DNA of 9,966 nt from positions 1-9,966 of the forward strand of contig PJER01000072.1 of assembly GCA_002825465.1 (NCBI GenBank). Reading direction: 5' to 3'. The notes below the pieces were generated by a model that ran no database searches, was not told the DNA's origin, and saw only the letters and a program-made list of their open reading frames with translations. Shown here one piece after another: positions 1 to 6,732 of the stretch. This DNA is from Candidatus Thorarchaeota archaeon MP8T_1 (lineage in GTDB: Archaea > Asgardarchaeota > Thorarchaeia > Thorarchaeales > Thorarchaeaceae). A program made the translations under genes and the position numbers. How positions within the stretch are numbered: position 1 is the first letter of the stretch; every line of letters starts with the position of its first letter.

Positions 1-3000
1 GGCACTCCGTACTCACTCCATATTCAGGCAAGCTATGCATCTCAATCACCGTTCTATGGCACCGATGACGCCTACGTTTCATTCGAATTGAGGAGTAGAC
101 GGTCAGATCTTGTTGTCGATGATCCACCTGATCCTACAGCGTATCTTGAGTTCGCACAATTTAGAGTGTATTATTTCGATGTTGATGGTTCTTCAGGAAT
201 CACAGCAACTAGCATAGTAATAAGAAAAGGAATTACTCCATTGACCCAAGGAACAGACTATACTTTGGTCTATCAAGGAAGCGGCTATTACCTTATTTCA
301 GTGGACTCAACTAAATTAGATGGCCTCGGATCAACTACTCTAAATGTGGAGGCTACATGGGCCTCCGGAGCTCCCTATCATGATAATGCTGATGTTGATG
401 TGAGTATTTACGTGACCAAACGAGAGGCAAATGTGGAAATCACTGTTCCTCCAACTCAAACCAAATTCTTGGACAATGTCGTATTCTCATTCGTGTACAG
501 AGACCTTCGTTCGGGTTTGGCGATTGGAACAATAACATCTGCAAATGTTGCGGTCTGGGCAGGCGGAGTATTGCTAACACCAGTTACAGAGTACACCATC
601 TCACAGGTGGGCTCAACCTTCACCGTGTACATTAACTCCACCACAATCAGTTCAACCTTGGTATCAAACTACAATGTCACTGTCCGTGTTGACTGGAATG
701 ATGCAACAGCGCCGTATTATTTTGATGACTCAACGATTGTCCGTGTAACCACGACGAATAGGCGGATGTCTTATGCTGTTCTTCCGGCTGAACAAGCTGC
801 TTATGGTGAGTTGTTGAATCTCTCATTTAGTATCACTGATGCAGATTCGGGCAAGGCTGTTGTCTTGGTGCCTGGGAACATTCTCTTCAATGGAAAGACT
901 GTAAGTCTTGTTGAGGGTGTTGACTTCACGATAGATTTCACTCAGTCATCCTCGGGGGTTTACACAATTCGTATCAATACAATTGCCGTTGGTCTACCCA
1001 ACAACTATCTGTTCAATCTCTTTGTGTACTGGACCCCTGCAAGTCAACCCTATTACAGGGATTTGACCCCGGTCAGTCCTATAGAGGTGATGGGTGTCAT
1101 CTCGAAGATAGACACGATACTAGTTCATCTAGGACCTGATCCTGAAACTGCAATTTGGGGAAATCCATCTATTGGGATTAGTGTCGTATATCAGAATCTT
1201 GTATTTGGAAATCTCACAACAGGTGCGAATGTGACATGGGCTTGGCTTGATGCCGGAGTCGAATTTGGTGCTACTGGTGAACCATTAGGGGATGGAGAGT
1301 ATATTGCAAATATTGATCCGAGTCTTGCAGACGCAGGAACCTATATCATAACATTCCATGCAAGAGGCCTGGCAGCGTACAAGGATGCTTTTGTGTACGT
1401 CACTCTTGTCATCACAGCTGCAGGTAGTGATATGGTTCCTATTGATCCTTCTGACCCAGTTGTTCTCATTAACAGAGGACAAGCACTGCCCATAGCTGTC
1501 CTACTTCAGGACGGAACAAGTAATCCAATTGCCGATGGATTTGTGAATGAAGTGCGAGCCACTTTCGATGGTGCGACCTTTTTCGAACTAGTCTACACGG
1601 GTACGCCTGGCAGGTACTCTGTTACTCTACCTGAGAATAGTGAGAATGCAACAAAAAGAGCCCCGGGATCATATACAATTAGCATAGTGGCAAGTATGCG
1701 GAATTACGAACCTGCAGCATACTCGTTCAAGATACAGGTACTACAGACCTCGACTGCAGTGTTACTTACTGGCGGCACTTCCACTGACATAAGTAAGACA
1801 TATTTTGAAAACGACACCGTTTTTGTTCAACTTGTGCTTCCTGACCTCGGAAATACTCCATTCTGGAATGCAACTGTTCAATGGATTGTTGTTGATACAA
1901 GTATTAGTGGTAACTTCAGCCATATTGGGAATGGCAACTTCACAGCGAATATCCCAACAACAGTTGTTGGATTTGGATCATGGAATATCATATTTAGAGC
2001 TTCACCATGGGAAAATGCATCGTTGTACGCATCATCACAGACCACAATCTCATTTGCTGTAAAGCGCATTCAGACTAGTTCAATACCACCACCCACCCGC
2101 GACTTTTACTGGGGATGGTCAGGTTATCTTGAATTCATCTATTGGGATGACACATTTGACGTCGGTATTGAAGGCGCTGATGTTAGCATAGAATTGCCAG
2201 GACTTGAGAGTGTGGTAATAGATAATGGAAATGGTAGCTATTTGGTATTCTTTAATACAACACTACTTAGGGCTGGAAGTTCGTATATCCCACTCCCAGT
2301 ATCATTCAGTAAATCAAACTATGTGCCCTCAAGCTCAACAATCAATATCAGAGTATTGCCAGTACCGACCGACATCTATGTTCATAATATCGAATACACT
2401 CCTGCTTATGTTGGCGAGATGGAGAACTATGGAAGCAACAATACAGTCTATCTGTACATTCCATTTGGTGACTCAATGGCGATCGATTTCTTCTACAATG
2501 ACACTGACGACTCAGAAGGATTCTTGGGTGGATTGCCTGGTGCCATCGTCACACCAAATAGCTACATTCGAGGTCCTACGATTGGGAGCTACTTGAATGT
2601 CACTCTTATTCATCTCGGCAATGGTCTATATCGGGTCATATTTGATACTACGGATTCGCTATTGGCTGCAGCCATCAACAGCGAGCCATATCGTGTCTAT
2701 ATTGAATTGAGTTTAGACAACCGAAGTTCCACGGATATTCTCTTCAGAATAGAGATTATCGATATCCCTACTGAACTAACAATCATAAATGTAAATGGCG
2801 CTACTCTTCCAATAGACTGGACACTGACTAATGGAAATCCTTTTGTTATTGAACTCTTTTACTATGACATATGGCACGGTCTAGGAATATCTGGTGCTTC
2901 GATGAGTGCTAATTCAAGTATTGGCGCTCCATTCACTGCAGTAGTTTCCGAAGGTACAAATACTGGTCACTATTTCGTTAGCATTGTTTCTCGCGGAATT

Positions 3001-3100
3001 ATGCTAGCTCCTAGCTCCGGAACCTTGTCAATCAGTATAGGTCAGGAACACTATGATTTTGATTCACAATCACATCTCTTGAGTATTCTTCAGAATCCCA
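1..3100 (+). repeat. Tandem Ig-like protein repeats, about 300-400 bp period
   Basis: These are protein-level repeats; the DNA copies are strongly diverged. The recurring marks are a G-[NDS]-G-x-[YF]-x-[VAI]-x-[ILF] strand near 277, 604, 949, 1290, 1600, 1927, 2227, 2617 and 2956, and a closing beta strand running into the next unit near 409, 739, 1078, 1400, 1732, 2053, 2350, 2752 and 3076. Spacing is mostly 300-340 bp, with one longer unit (about 390-400 bp) between roughly 2360 and 2760. The earlier units (to ~1080) are most alike in sharing the 'A..PYY.D' turn, which suggests more recent duplication among them. Confidence 0.7.
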
Positions 3101-3930
3101 TAGATATAGCCCTCTCGAATTTTCTAGTAATTGGAGTCCCCGCCCTATTCTTTGTTGCCCTACTTCTCGGAGCATATGTAAAAGTCTGGAGTGTTCCTAA
3201 ACGAATACGCCAGATTAATGGCCAGATCAAGATAATCCGAAAGGGGAAGGTACCTAAACCAATTGCGGATGCGAAGAGCAGACAACAATTGATAGTTAAT
3301 CTCTTCAATGATACCTATGAGAAAACTGGGATTGCCAGAACACCTGAAGATATGCCAGAAGAGTCAGTACCTGTTCAAGTACCAGAACTCGGAGAATTGC
3401 TAATTCAACTAGCAATTCTGACCAATCTGAACACTCAGGAACTAGATGACTTCAAGGCAGATATCTCCAAGATGAAGATGAGCGAGCAGGCTGCTTTTGT
3501 GAAAGAGGTTATTATGCAAGAGGCTATCCGCGCAGCCCGTCGAGAACACAAGAATGTCGAACTTGTCATTGCGGAGATTCAAGCAGAGGCAGCTAGACGC
3601 GTTGCTGGTGATGTTAAGGAAGTCGCTGAGGAAGAAGAAGAAGTTGAACCCGAAGTAGAGCGTGTGATACTACCTTCAGAAAAGGTACCAACCACTCCAA
3701 AGCCAAGTGTTGGTTTCGATGAGCCTGAGACTCCCAAGGAGGAGGAAGTCGAGATCCCAAGCGACCGATTGAGCCCATTTGAGATCGAAGAGCTGAAGAA
3801 GAATCTAGAGTCAAGGGGTGTTCCTCTCCATGAGATCGACACAATTTTGAAGCAAGCTCGCCAGCTACCCCGTGACCTGGTAGAAGAGCTCATTGAAAGC
3901 CTTGAGAAGAAGCGGGAGACCAAGTATTAA
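1..3930 (+). CDS. Giant cell-surface protein with Ig-like repeats, one membrane segment and a cytoplasmic helical tail (5' partial)
   Basis: The reading frame is open from base 1, so the start lies upstream; 1309 residues are visible and the TTG at 88 falls inside a repeat. The first ~1035 residues are extracellular in character: about nine beta-rich units of 100-115 residues, each with a GxG-x-Y/F strand motif (277, 1290, 1927, 2227, 2617), many ending in a 'W..A..PYY.D' turn. About 18 N-x-S/T sequons lie here. One hydrophobic segment (3121-3189, residues ~1041-1063) is followed by a basic stretch (KRIRQ, IIRKGK), giving an outside-N, inside-C topology. The ~245-residue tail has predicted helices, an acidic linker (EEEEE near 3630) and a final helical module (3760-3920) reminiscent of UBA-type three-helix folds. 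No cysteine occurs anywhere in the visible protein. Likely an adhesin, sensor or S-layer-associated protein; no named family recognised. The gene meets its convergent neighbour tail to tail. Confidence 0.9.
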   Translation, partial: GTPYSLHIQASYASQSPFYGTDDAYVSFELRSRRSDLVVDDPPDPTAYLEFAQFRVYYFDVDGSSGITATSIVIRKGITPLTQGTDYTLVYQGSGYYLISVDSTKLDGLGSTTLNVEATWASGAPYHDNADVDVSIYVTKREANVEITVPPTQTKFLDNVVFSFVYRDLRSGLAIGTITSANVAVWAGGVLLTPVTEYTISQVGSTFTVYINSTTISSTLVSNYNVTVRVDWNDATAPYYFDDSTIVRVTTTNRRMSYAVLPAEQAAYGELLNLSFSITDADSGKAVVLVPGNILFNGKTVSLVEGVDFTIDFTQSSSGVYTIRINTIAVGLPNNYLFNLFVYWTPASQPYYRDLTPVSPIEVMGVISKIDTILVHLGPDPETAIWGNPSIGISVVYQNLVFGNLTTGANVTWAWLDAGVEFGATGEPLGDGEYIANIDPSLADAGTYIITFHARGLAAYKDAFVYVTLVITAAGSDMVPIDPSDPVVLINRGQALPIAVLLQDGTSNPIADGFVNEVRATFDGATFFELVYTGTPGRYSVTLPENSENATKRAPGSYTISIVASMRNYEPAAYSFKIQVLQTSTAVLLTGGTSTDISKTYFENDTVFVQLVLPDLGNTPFWNATVQWIVVDTSISGNFSHIGNGNFTANIPTTVVGFGSWNIIFRASPWENASLYASSQTTISFAVKRIQTSSIPPPTRDFYWGWSGYLEFIYWDDTFDVGIEGADVSIELPGLESVVIDNGNGSYLVFFNTTLLRAGSSYIPLPVSFSKSNYVPSSSTINIRVLPVPTDIYVHNIEYTPAYVGEMENYGSNNTVYLYIPFGDSMAIDFFYNDTDDSEGFLGGLPGAIVTPNSYIRGPTIGSYLNVTLIHLGNGLYRVIFDTTDSLLAAAINSEPYRVYIELSLDNRSSTDILFRIEIIDIPTELTIINVNGATLPIDWTLTNGNPFVIELFYYDIWHGLGISGASMSANSSIGAPFTAVVSEGTNTGHYFVSIVSRGIMLAPSSGTLSISIGQEHYDFDSQSHLLSILQNPIDIALSNFLVIGVPALFFVALLLGAYVKVWSVPKRIRQINGQIKIIRKGKVPKPIADAKSRQQLIVNLFNDTYEKTGIARTPEDMPEESVPVQVPELGELLIQLAILTNLNTQELDDFKADISKMKMSEQAAFVKEVIMQEAIRAARREHKNVELVIAEIQAEAARRVAGDVKEVAEEEEEVEPEVERVILPSEKVPTTPKPSVGFDEPETPKEEEVEIPSDRLSPFEIEELKKNLESRGVPLHEIDTILKQARQLPRDLVEELIESLEKKRETKY

Positions 3931-4694
3931 GACACCCGCTCCTCTTCATTCCCACCCAAGAAGTACGAGAGGGGCAAGGTTCCACCACGTTCCTTAGCTA
4001 TGGCTCGCGATGCACTTCTGACTGGATATTGTGGGTGCTTTGTGAGAGTGTATCGCATATACGACCTCGCTTCCTCAACTCGGACATGAACTTGACAATT
4101 GCTTGCCAAAGATCTTCCCCCAGCTGGAATATTACTACTTCTTTGCGAGGCTGGCGCAGAGATGAATGTGAAGAGGCTTCTTCTGAGAGTGAAGGTCATG
4201 ATACGCGAAGCCATGTGAGATATCTGTTGTAGTCCCTCACTTTTCAATCCCTCCTCAATATAGAGATTGGGCAACCCTGTGACCATTAGTACCCTTGCAG
4301 GTAACCGCTTGAAGAATCCTTCAAGTTCGTTCATGACTAGGTCATAGGTCTGAGAAGAATTGAAGGCTCGCGATATGTAAATCCTGTCCATCACCTCGTC
4401 AGGGTCTAGCTCAAGCTCATAGCAGATGTCTGTGAGTCGTTCTATCTTGATCATATTTGCACTATCGATTATGATGACCGGCGCGCCAGTTCCCCCTCTC
4501 TCTTTTGGCATCTGTTCATGTACTGCACATCTAAGGAAATCATCATGTAGAGAACGGTCTCCGTAGAAGAGATGCGTGAGACCCGCCTCAGCGCCTCCTC
4601 CAAGCAGGTTGTCCAATGCGCTAATTCCCATGGAGATCTTCAGACGCTTGAGCATATCCGCCGTGAAGAATCCTGGTCTGATTGACCCTTCCAT
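3927..4694 (-). CDS. RadA/Rad51-superfamily paralogue with degenerate ATPase motifs
   Basis: A 255-residue single-domain RecA-fold protein lacking the N-terminal helix-hairpin-helix domain of RadA. RadA landmarks are in the right order: LDNLLGGG at residues 28-34, YGD at 44-46 where the P-loop should begin, IIIDSANMIKIERL at 74-87 (RadA IDTEGTFRPERL), YISRAFNSSQ at 106-115 (RadA ARAYNTDHQ), and IPAGGRSLASNCQVHVRV at 189-206 (RadA PIGGHxxAHxxxxRVxL). The catalytic parts are gone: GEFGSGKT is GDRSLHDD (45-52), the glutamate of TEG is alanine (A79), and the Walker B aspartate is threonine (VLMVTG, 135-140). The ATG start sits ~26 nt from a TATA element, fitting a leaderless mRNA. It may be a regulatory partner of RadA; KaiC-like or RadB-like ancestry is possible. 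The stop overlaps the convergent surface-protein gene by 4 nt. Confidence 0.88.
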   Translation of the reverse strand: MEGSIRPGFFTADMLKRLKISMGISALDNLLGGGAEAGLTHLFYGDRSLHDDFLRCAVHEQMPKERGGTGAPVIIIDSANMIKIERLTDICYELELDPDEVMDRIYISRAFNSSQTYDLVMNELEGFFKRLPARVLMVTGLPNLYIEEGLKSEGLQQISHMASRIMTFTLRRSLFTFISAPASQRSSNIPAGGRSLASNCQVHVRVEEARSYMRYTLTKHPQYPVRSASRAIAKERGGTLPLSYFLGGNEEERVS

Positions 4695-4717
4695 CTCAAA
4701 CTATTTTCATATCGAGG

Positions 4718-4723
4718 TTATAA
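4718..4723 (-). promoter_or_regulatory. TATA-like element for the RadA-like gene
   Basis: TTATAA lies with its centre about 26 nt upstream of the minus-strand ATG at 4694. That is the usual archaeal TATA-to-start-site distance, so the message would be leaderless or nearly so; no Shine-Dalgarno sequence precedes this ATG. The hexamer is palindromic and lies between divergent genes, but the plus-strand gene has its own better-placed element. Confidence 0.45.
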
Positions 4724-4765
4724 GAAGACCACCAGAGTGCGACAAGAACCCGGTTCTACTCGCAA

Positions 4766-4779
4766 GCAATTGTTTTAAG
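4766..4779 (+). promoter_or_regulatory. TATA-like promoter element for the zinc-ribbon gene
   Basis: GCAATTGTTTTAAG contains an A/T core (TTTTAA) about 47 nt before the TTG start at 4822, which predicts a leader of roughly 20 nt that includes the GGGAG ribosome-binding site. The same pattern, GCAAnTGnnTTAAG, recurs before gcvH at 5063-5076 at a similar distance from its start, supporting a promoter role. Confidence 0.45.
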
Positions 4780-4808
4780 GGGCTGACTGGAAGTAAAAGT
4801 ATAACGCC

Positions 4809-4813
4809 GGGAG
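4809..4813 (+). promoter_or_regulatory. Ribosome-binding site deciding the TTG start at 4822
   Basis: GGGAG lies 8 nt before TTG 4822 in the frame encoding the zinc ribbon. The frame is open further upstream, but that stretch runs antisense through the start of the RadA-like gene, is proline-rich and unstructured, and has no ribosome-binding site or start codon between 4694 and 4822 that I favour. Confidence 0.5.
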
Positions 4814-4821
4814 AATACAAG

Positions 4822-5034
4822 TTGGGTGCAAGGAAGGTAAGGGTTTGCCCTCGATGTGGCTCACCCAAGATCAAAGAAAACAAGACATCAGTCAATGGAT
4901 GGCTTGTTCCAACTACTTACTATTGTGAAGAGGAAGGATGCGGCTATTCGGGACCTGGCCTCATTGAGATTGATGCTGAAGAGGCAGAGATGCTCAGACA
5001 GGTAATGAATGGAGAGTCATCCACTAAAGAATAA
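4822..5034 (+). CDS. Small zinc-ribbon protein (70 residues)
   Basis: With the TTG start at 4822 the product is a 70-residue basic-to-acidic protein. It has one zinc ribbon: CPRCGS at residues 9-14 and CEEEGCGYSG later, i.e. C-x2-C and C-x4-C knuckles about 20 residues apart. A short acidic helix (IDAEEAEMLRQVM) closes it. The CPxCGS knuckle resembles archaeal TFB, RPC10/RpoM and related transcription- or translation-associated ribbons, but nothing identifies a particular partner. It lies divergent from the RadA-like gene and 78 nt upstream of gcvH on the same strand, with promoter-like elements before each, so co-transcription is possible but not required. The product is convincing; the exact start is less so. 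Confidence 0.75.
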   Translation: MGARKVRVCPRCGSPKIKENKTSVNGWLVPTTYYCEEEGCGYSGPGLIEIDAEEAEMLRQVMNGESSTKE

Positions 5035-5051
5035 TCACTACTCAAGGAACA

Positions 5052-5056
5052 TTTTT
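5052..5056 (+). terminator. Possible oligo-T terminator after the zinc-ribbon gene
   Basis: A run of five T residues occurs 17 nt after the TAA stop, without a preceding hairpin. Oligo-T tracts alone can end archaeal transcripts. Weak evidence; readthrough into gcvH is equally possible. Confidence 0.25.
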
Positions 5057-5062
5057 CGAAGA

Positions 5063-5076
5063 GCAAATGCCTTAAG
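5063..5076 (+). promoter_or_regulatory. TATA-like promoter element for gcvH
   Basis: GCAAATGCCTTAAG matches the element before the zinc-ribbon gene at 10 positions that include GCAA, TG and TTAAG. Its core lies about 40 nt before the gcvH ATG, predicting a leader of around 14 nt that contains the GGTGA site. A second candidate core, GTTATAC (5083-5089), would give an almost leaderless transcript that omits the ribosome-binding site, so I favour the first. Confidence 0.45.
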
Positions 5077-5101
5077 TAGTGGGTTATACGCCTCATTATT
5101 T

Positions 5102-5106
5102 GGTGA
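5102..5106 (+). promoter_or_regulatory. Ribosome-binding site of gcvH
   Basis: GGTGA, complementary to the archaeal 16S 3' end, is 6 nt before ATG 5113. This fixes the gcvH start at the ATG. Confidence 0.7.
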
Positions 5107-5112
5107 CATACC

Positions 5113-5538
5113 ATGGTAACACACGACGGTTTCGATTTTCCAGATGATCTGTACTACACTCCAGACCAAATCTGGGTCAAGAAGGAGGGCGACATGGTTC
5201 GCATCGGCTTTACGACCTTTGGAATGGACCTTGCTGGTAAGATCAAGTTCGTGCGTCTTCGACCCGCTGGCAAGGACATTGAGGCAGGACGAAGCATTGG
5301 CACACTAGAGTCAGGCAAGTGGACAGGTCCTGTCAAGGCGCCTGTAAGCGGCACTATCACAGAGGTAAATGATGCGCTGAAGGACAATCCCGGTATCCTC
5401 AATGAGGATCCCTATGGTAAGGGCTGGGTTGCTGTTCTCAAGCCATCAAATCTTGATGGTGAGCTTGGCAGTCTTCAAGGTGCCAGTGGATTAGATGAAT
5501 GGGTCAAGAAGGAATTTGCTGAAAAGCGCCCTTCATAA
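5113..5538 (+). CDS. gcvH: Divergent glycine-cleavage H-like lipoyl carrier protein
   Basis: 141 residues, the usual H-protein size. The lipoyl hammerhead is recognisable: YTPDQIWVKKEGD (15-27), the segment around the swinging-arm lysine LESGKWTG (65-72, K69 by alignment with ESVKA), APVSGTITEVNDAL (76-89), and NEDPYGKGWVAVL (97-109). H-proteins carry a lipoyl group between GcvP, GcvT and dihydrolipoyl dehydrogenase. Here the usual acidic GDIVFVELPxVG is basic (GKIKFVRLRPAGK, 42-54), 'EHEW' is DQIW, and ESVKA is ESGKW. No gcvT, gcvP or lipoate ligase gene is nearby. It could therefore serve another lipoyl-dependent system, for example one related to the LbpA carriers of the sulfur-oxidising Hdr-like pathway; that is inference. 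Start supported by GGTGA. It converges on the Cdc6-like gene with a hairpin between. Confidence 0.85.
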   Translation: MVTHDGFDFPDDLYYTPDQIWVKKEGDMVRIGFTTFGMDLAGKIKFVRLRPAGKDIEAGRSIGTLESGKWTGPVKAPVSGTITEVNDALKDNPGILNEDPYGKGWVAVLKPSNLDGELGSLQGASGLDEWVKKEFAEKRPS

Positions 5539-5550
5539 GAACTCAAACAA

Positions 5551-5585
5551 GAATGAGCGGCTGGTCAATCCAGCCACCTTCATTC
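5551..5585. terminator. Hairpin between convergent genes, possible bidirectional terminator
   Basis: GGCTGG (5559-5564) pairs perfectly with CCAGCC (5570-5575) around a 5-nt loop. Outside it GAATGA (5551-5556) pairs with TCATTC (5580-5585) across a small internal loop. It fills the 52-nt gap between the stop of gcvH and the stop of the Cdc6-like gene. A pyrimidine-rich CTTCTATTTTCTT follows on the plus strand and a moderately T-rich stretch follows on the minus strand. Confidence 0.55.
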
Positions 5586-5590
5586 AACTT

Positions 5591-6727
5591 CTATTTTCTT
5601 CGAGCTAATTCACGTCTGAGTCCGACAGCTGCCTCATAGAGAATGTCTGGTGGAGCTAGGACATAGAGAAGATTCCGTGAGTATCCTGATTCAAAGATGA
5701 TAGACTGGAATATCAATGTCTGGAGACTTTTGTCGATATCTTCTGCAACATATTTGACACCAAGCTCCTCACACTTGATGACAATGAGCTCGTTGAGAGT
5801 CCCTCTATCAATGTAGGTTTCCGTCTTGTAATGTATGAGATGTTCGCAGAGTGCCTCAAGAACAAGGAGTGTCATGAAATCATTCATTGATATTGTGTCA
5901 ATTAGATCCATGTAGTCATTATCGTGCGCAAATGTGGTAATGCTTGCGGTTGCACTTCGCACAGCATCTGAGTCAATCTCCTGACCTCTCGCTGCAAGCG
6001 GCCATAGTGCTTTCAAAGCTTCTACCGTTGTCTTGGGTTTTGATGCGTCGAACTCGACAACGAGGTCAGTGATGTACCGGACAACTTCTTCTGTAAGACC
6101 GAGTGGGAATGTATCTTCAACTCGTGTCCGCACGATATCATAGAGCTGCGATTGTGTATAAGTATCAAGAGGAATCTCAAAGTCATAGGCCATCTGTGTT
6201 GCAGGACCCTTCGTTAGCATTCTATATTCATGGCTGTTGAGAACACCGATGGTGCTTGCATTGATCTCTTTTGACAGTCTTGCTAGTTTCCTGTAGACAT
6301 CTTCATTGGTTTCATCAATATTGTCCACAACGAACACTGTTCTCCTATCTGTTGCTGTGGCTGTCCTCTTGAACTGCATCCACAGAACGTCGAGGTCAAA
6401 AGCAACAGTGATCGGTCTGCCAGTTTCGTGATGGATCTTATCATTGAGTTCGGAGATTATCTCCAATGTATCCTTGTGTCTAGCATCTACATAGACCGTG
6501 TGTGCATTGAACTGCTCAGGTACAAGTTTTGTCAGGAAATAACGTGAGAAGACAGTCATTCCGACTCCGGTTATTCCATGGACTAAGCAATTCACACCAT
6601 ATTCATCTTCGAATGAATCCTTGTAGACGCCATTCATAGTGGACATCTCCCGGTCTCTGTACAAGAGCTTGTCAGGGACGTAATAAGGATCGAATAAGCC
6701 CCTAGGGCTACGATGTGGGCGGACCAT
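5591..6727 (-). CDS. cdc6: Orc1/Cdc6-family AAA+ protein with altered P-loop
   Basis: From ATG 6727, 378 residues, typical of archaeal Orc1/Cdc6 initiators (about 380-420). Order of parts: YVPDKLLYRDREM (N-terminal AAA+ box, ~16-28), P-loop GITGVGMT (51-58), Walker B VFVVDNID (131-138), sensor 1 asparagine in IGVLNSHEYRM (160-170), YTQSQLYDIVRTRV lid helix (190-203), and a C-terminal winged helix (~278-378). The usual GKTGTGKT has methionine in place of the nucleotide-binding lysine (M57, codon ATG for AAG), Walker B reads DN rather than DE, and the sensor-2 GDAR motif is replaced by DASKPKT (227-233). ATP binding and hydrolysis are therefore doubtful. The frame extends to a GTG at 6766, but that codon lies inside a TATA box, so the ATG is preferred. 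It follows the glcFD operon but has its own promoter. Confidence 0.87.
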   Translation of the reverse strand: MVRPHRSPRGLFDPYYVPDKLLYRDREMSTMNGVYKDSFEDEYGVNCLVHGITGVGMTVFSRYFLTKLVPEQFNAHTVYVDARHKDTLEIISELNDKIHHETGRPITVAFDLDVLWMQFKRTATATDRRTVFVVDNIDETNEDVYRKLARLSKEINASTIGVLNSHEYRMLTKGPATQMAYDFEIPLDTYTQSQLYDIVRTRVEDTFPLGLTEEVVRYITDLVVEFDASKPKTTVEALKALWPLAARGQEIDSDAVRSATASITTFAHDNDYMDLIDTISMNDFMTLLVLEALCEHLIHYKTETYIDRGTLNELIVIKCEELGVKYVAEDIDKSLQTLIFQSIIFESGYSRNLLYVLAPPDILYEAAVGLRRELARRK

Positions 6728-6732
6728 TCTTA

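Noticed and set aside
88..90. TTG 88 as the start of the surface protein
   Set aside because: The frame is open to base 1 and the residues before 88 (SPFYGTDDAYVSF) match the closing strand of the Ig-like repeat, so the gene begins outside the window.
3579..3923. Serine-rich minus-strand open frame opposite the surface-protein tail
   Set aside because: It mirrors the acidic Glu codons of the real gene (Glu read antisense gives Phe/Leu/Ser), has no ribosome-binding site and no recognisable features.
4576..4821. N-terminal extension of the zinc-ribbon frame, opening at ATG 4576
   Set aside because: It runs antisense through the first ~40 codons of the RadA-like gene and across both genes' promoter elements, its sequence is compositionally odd, and a good ribosome-binding site precedes TTG 4822 instead.
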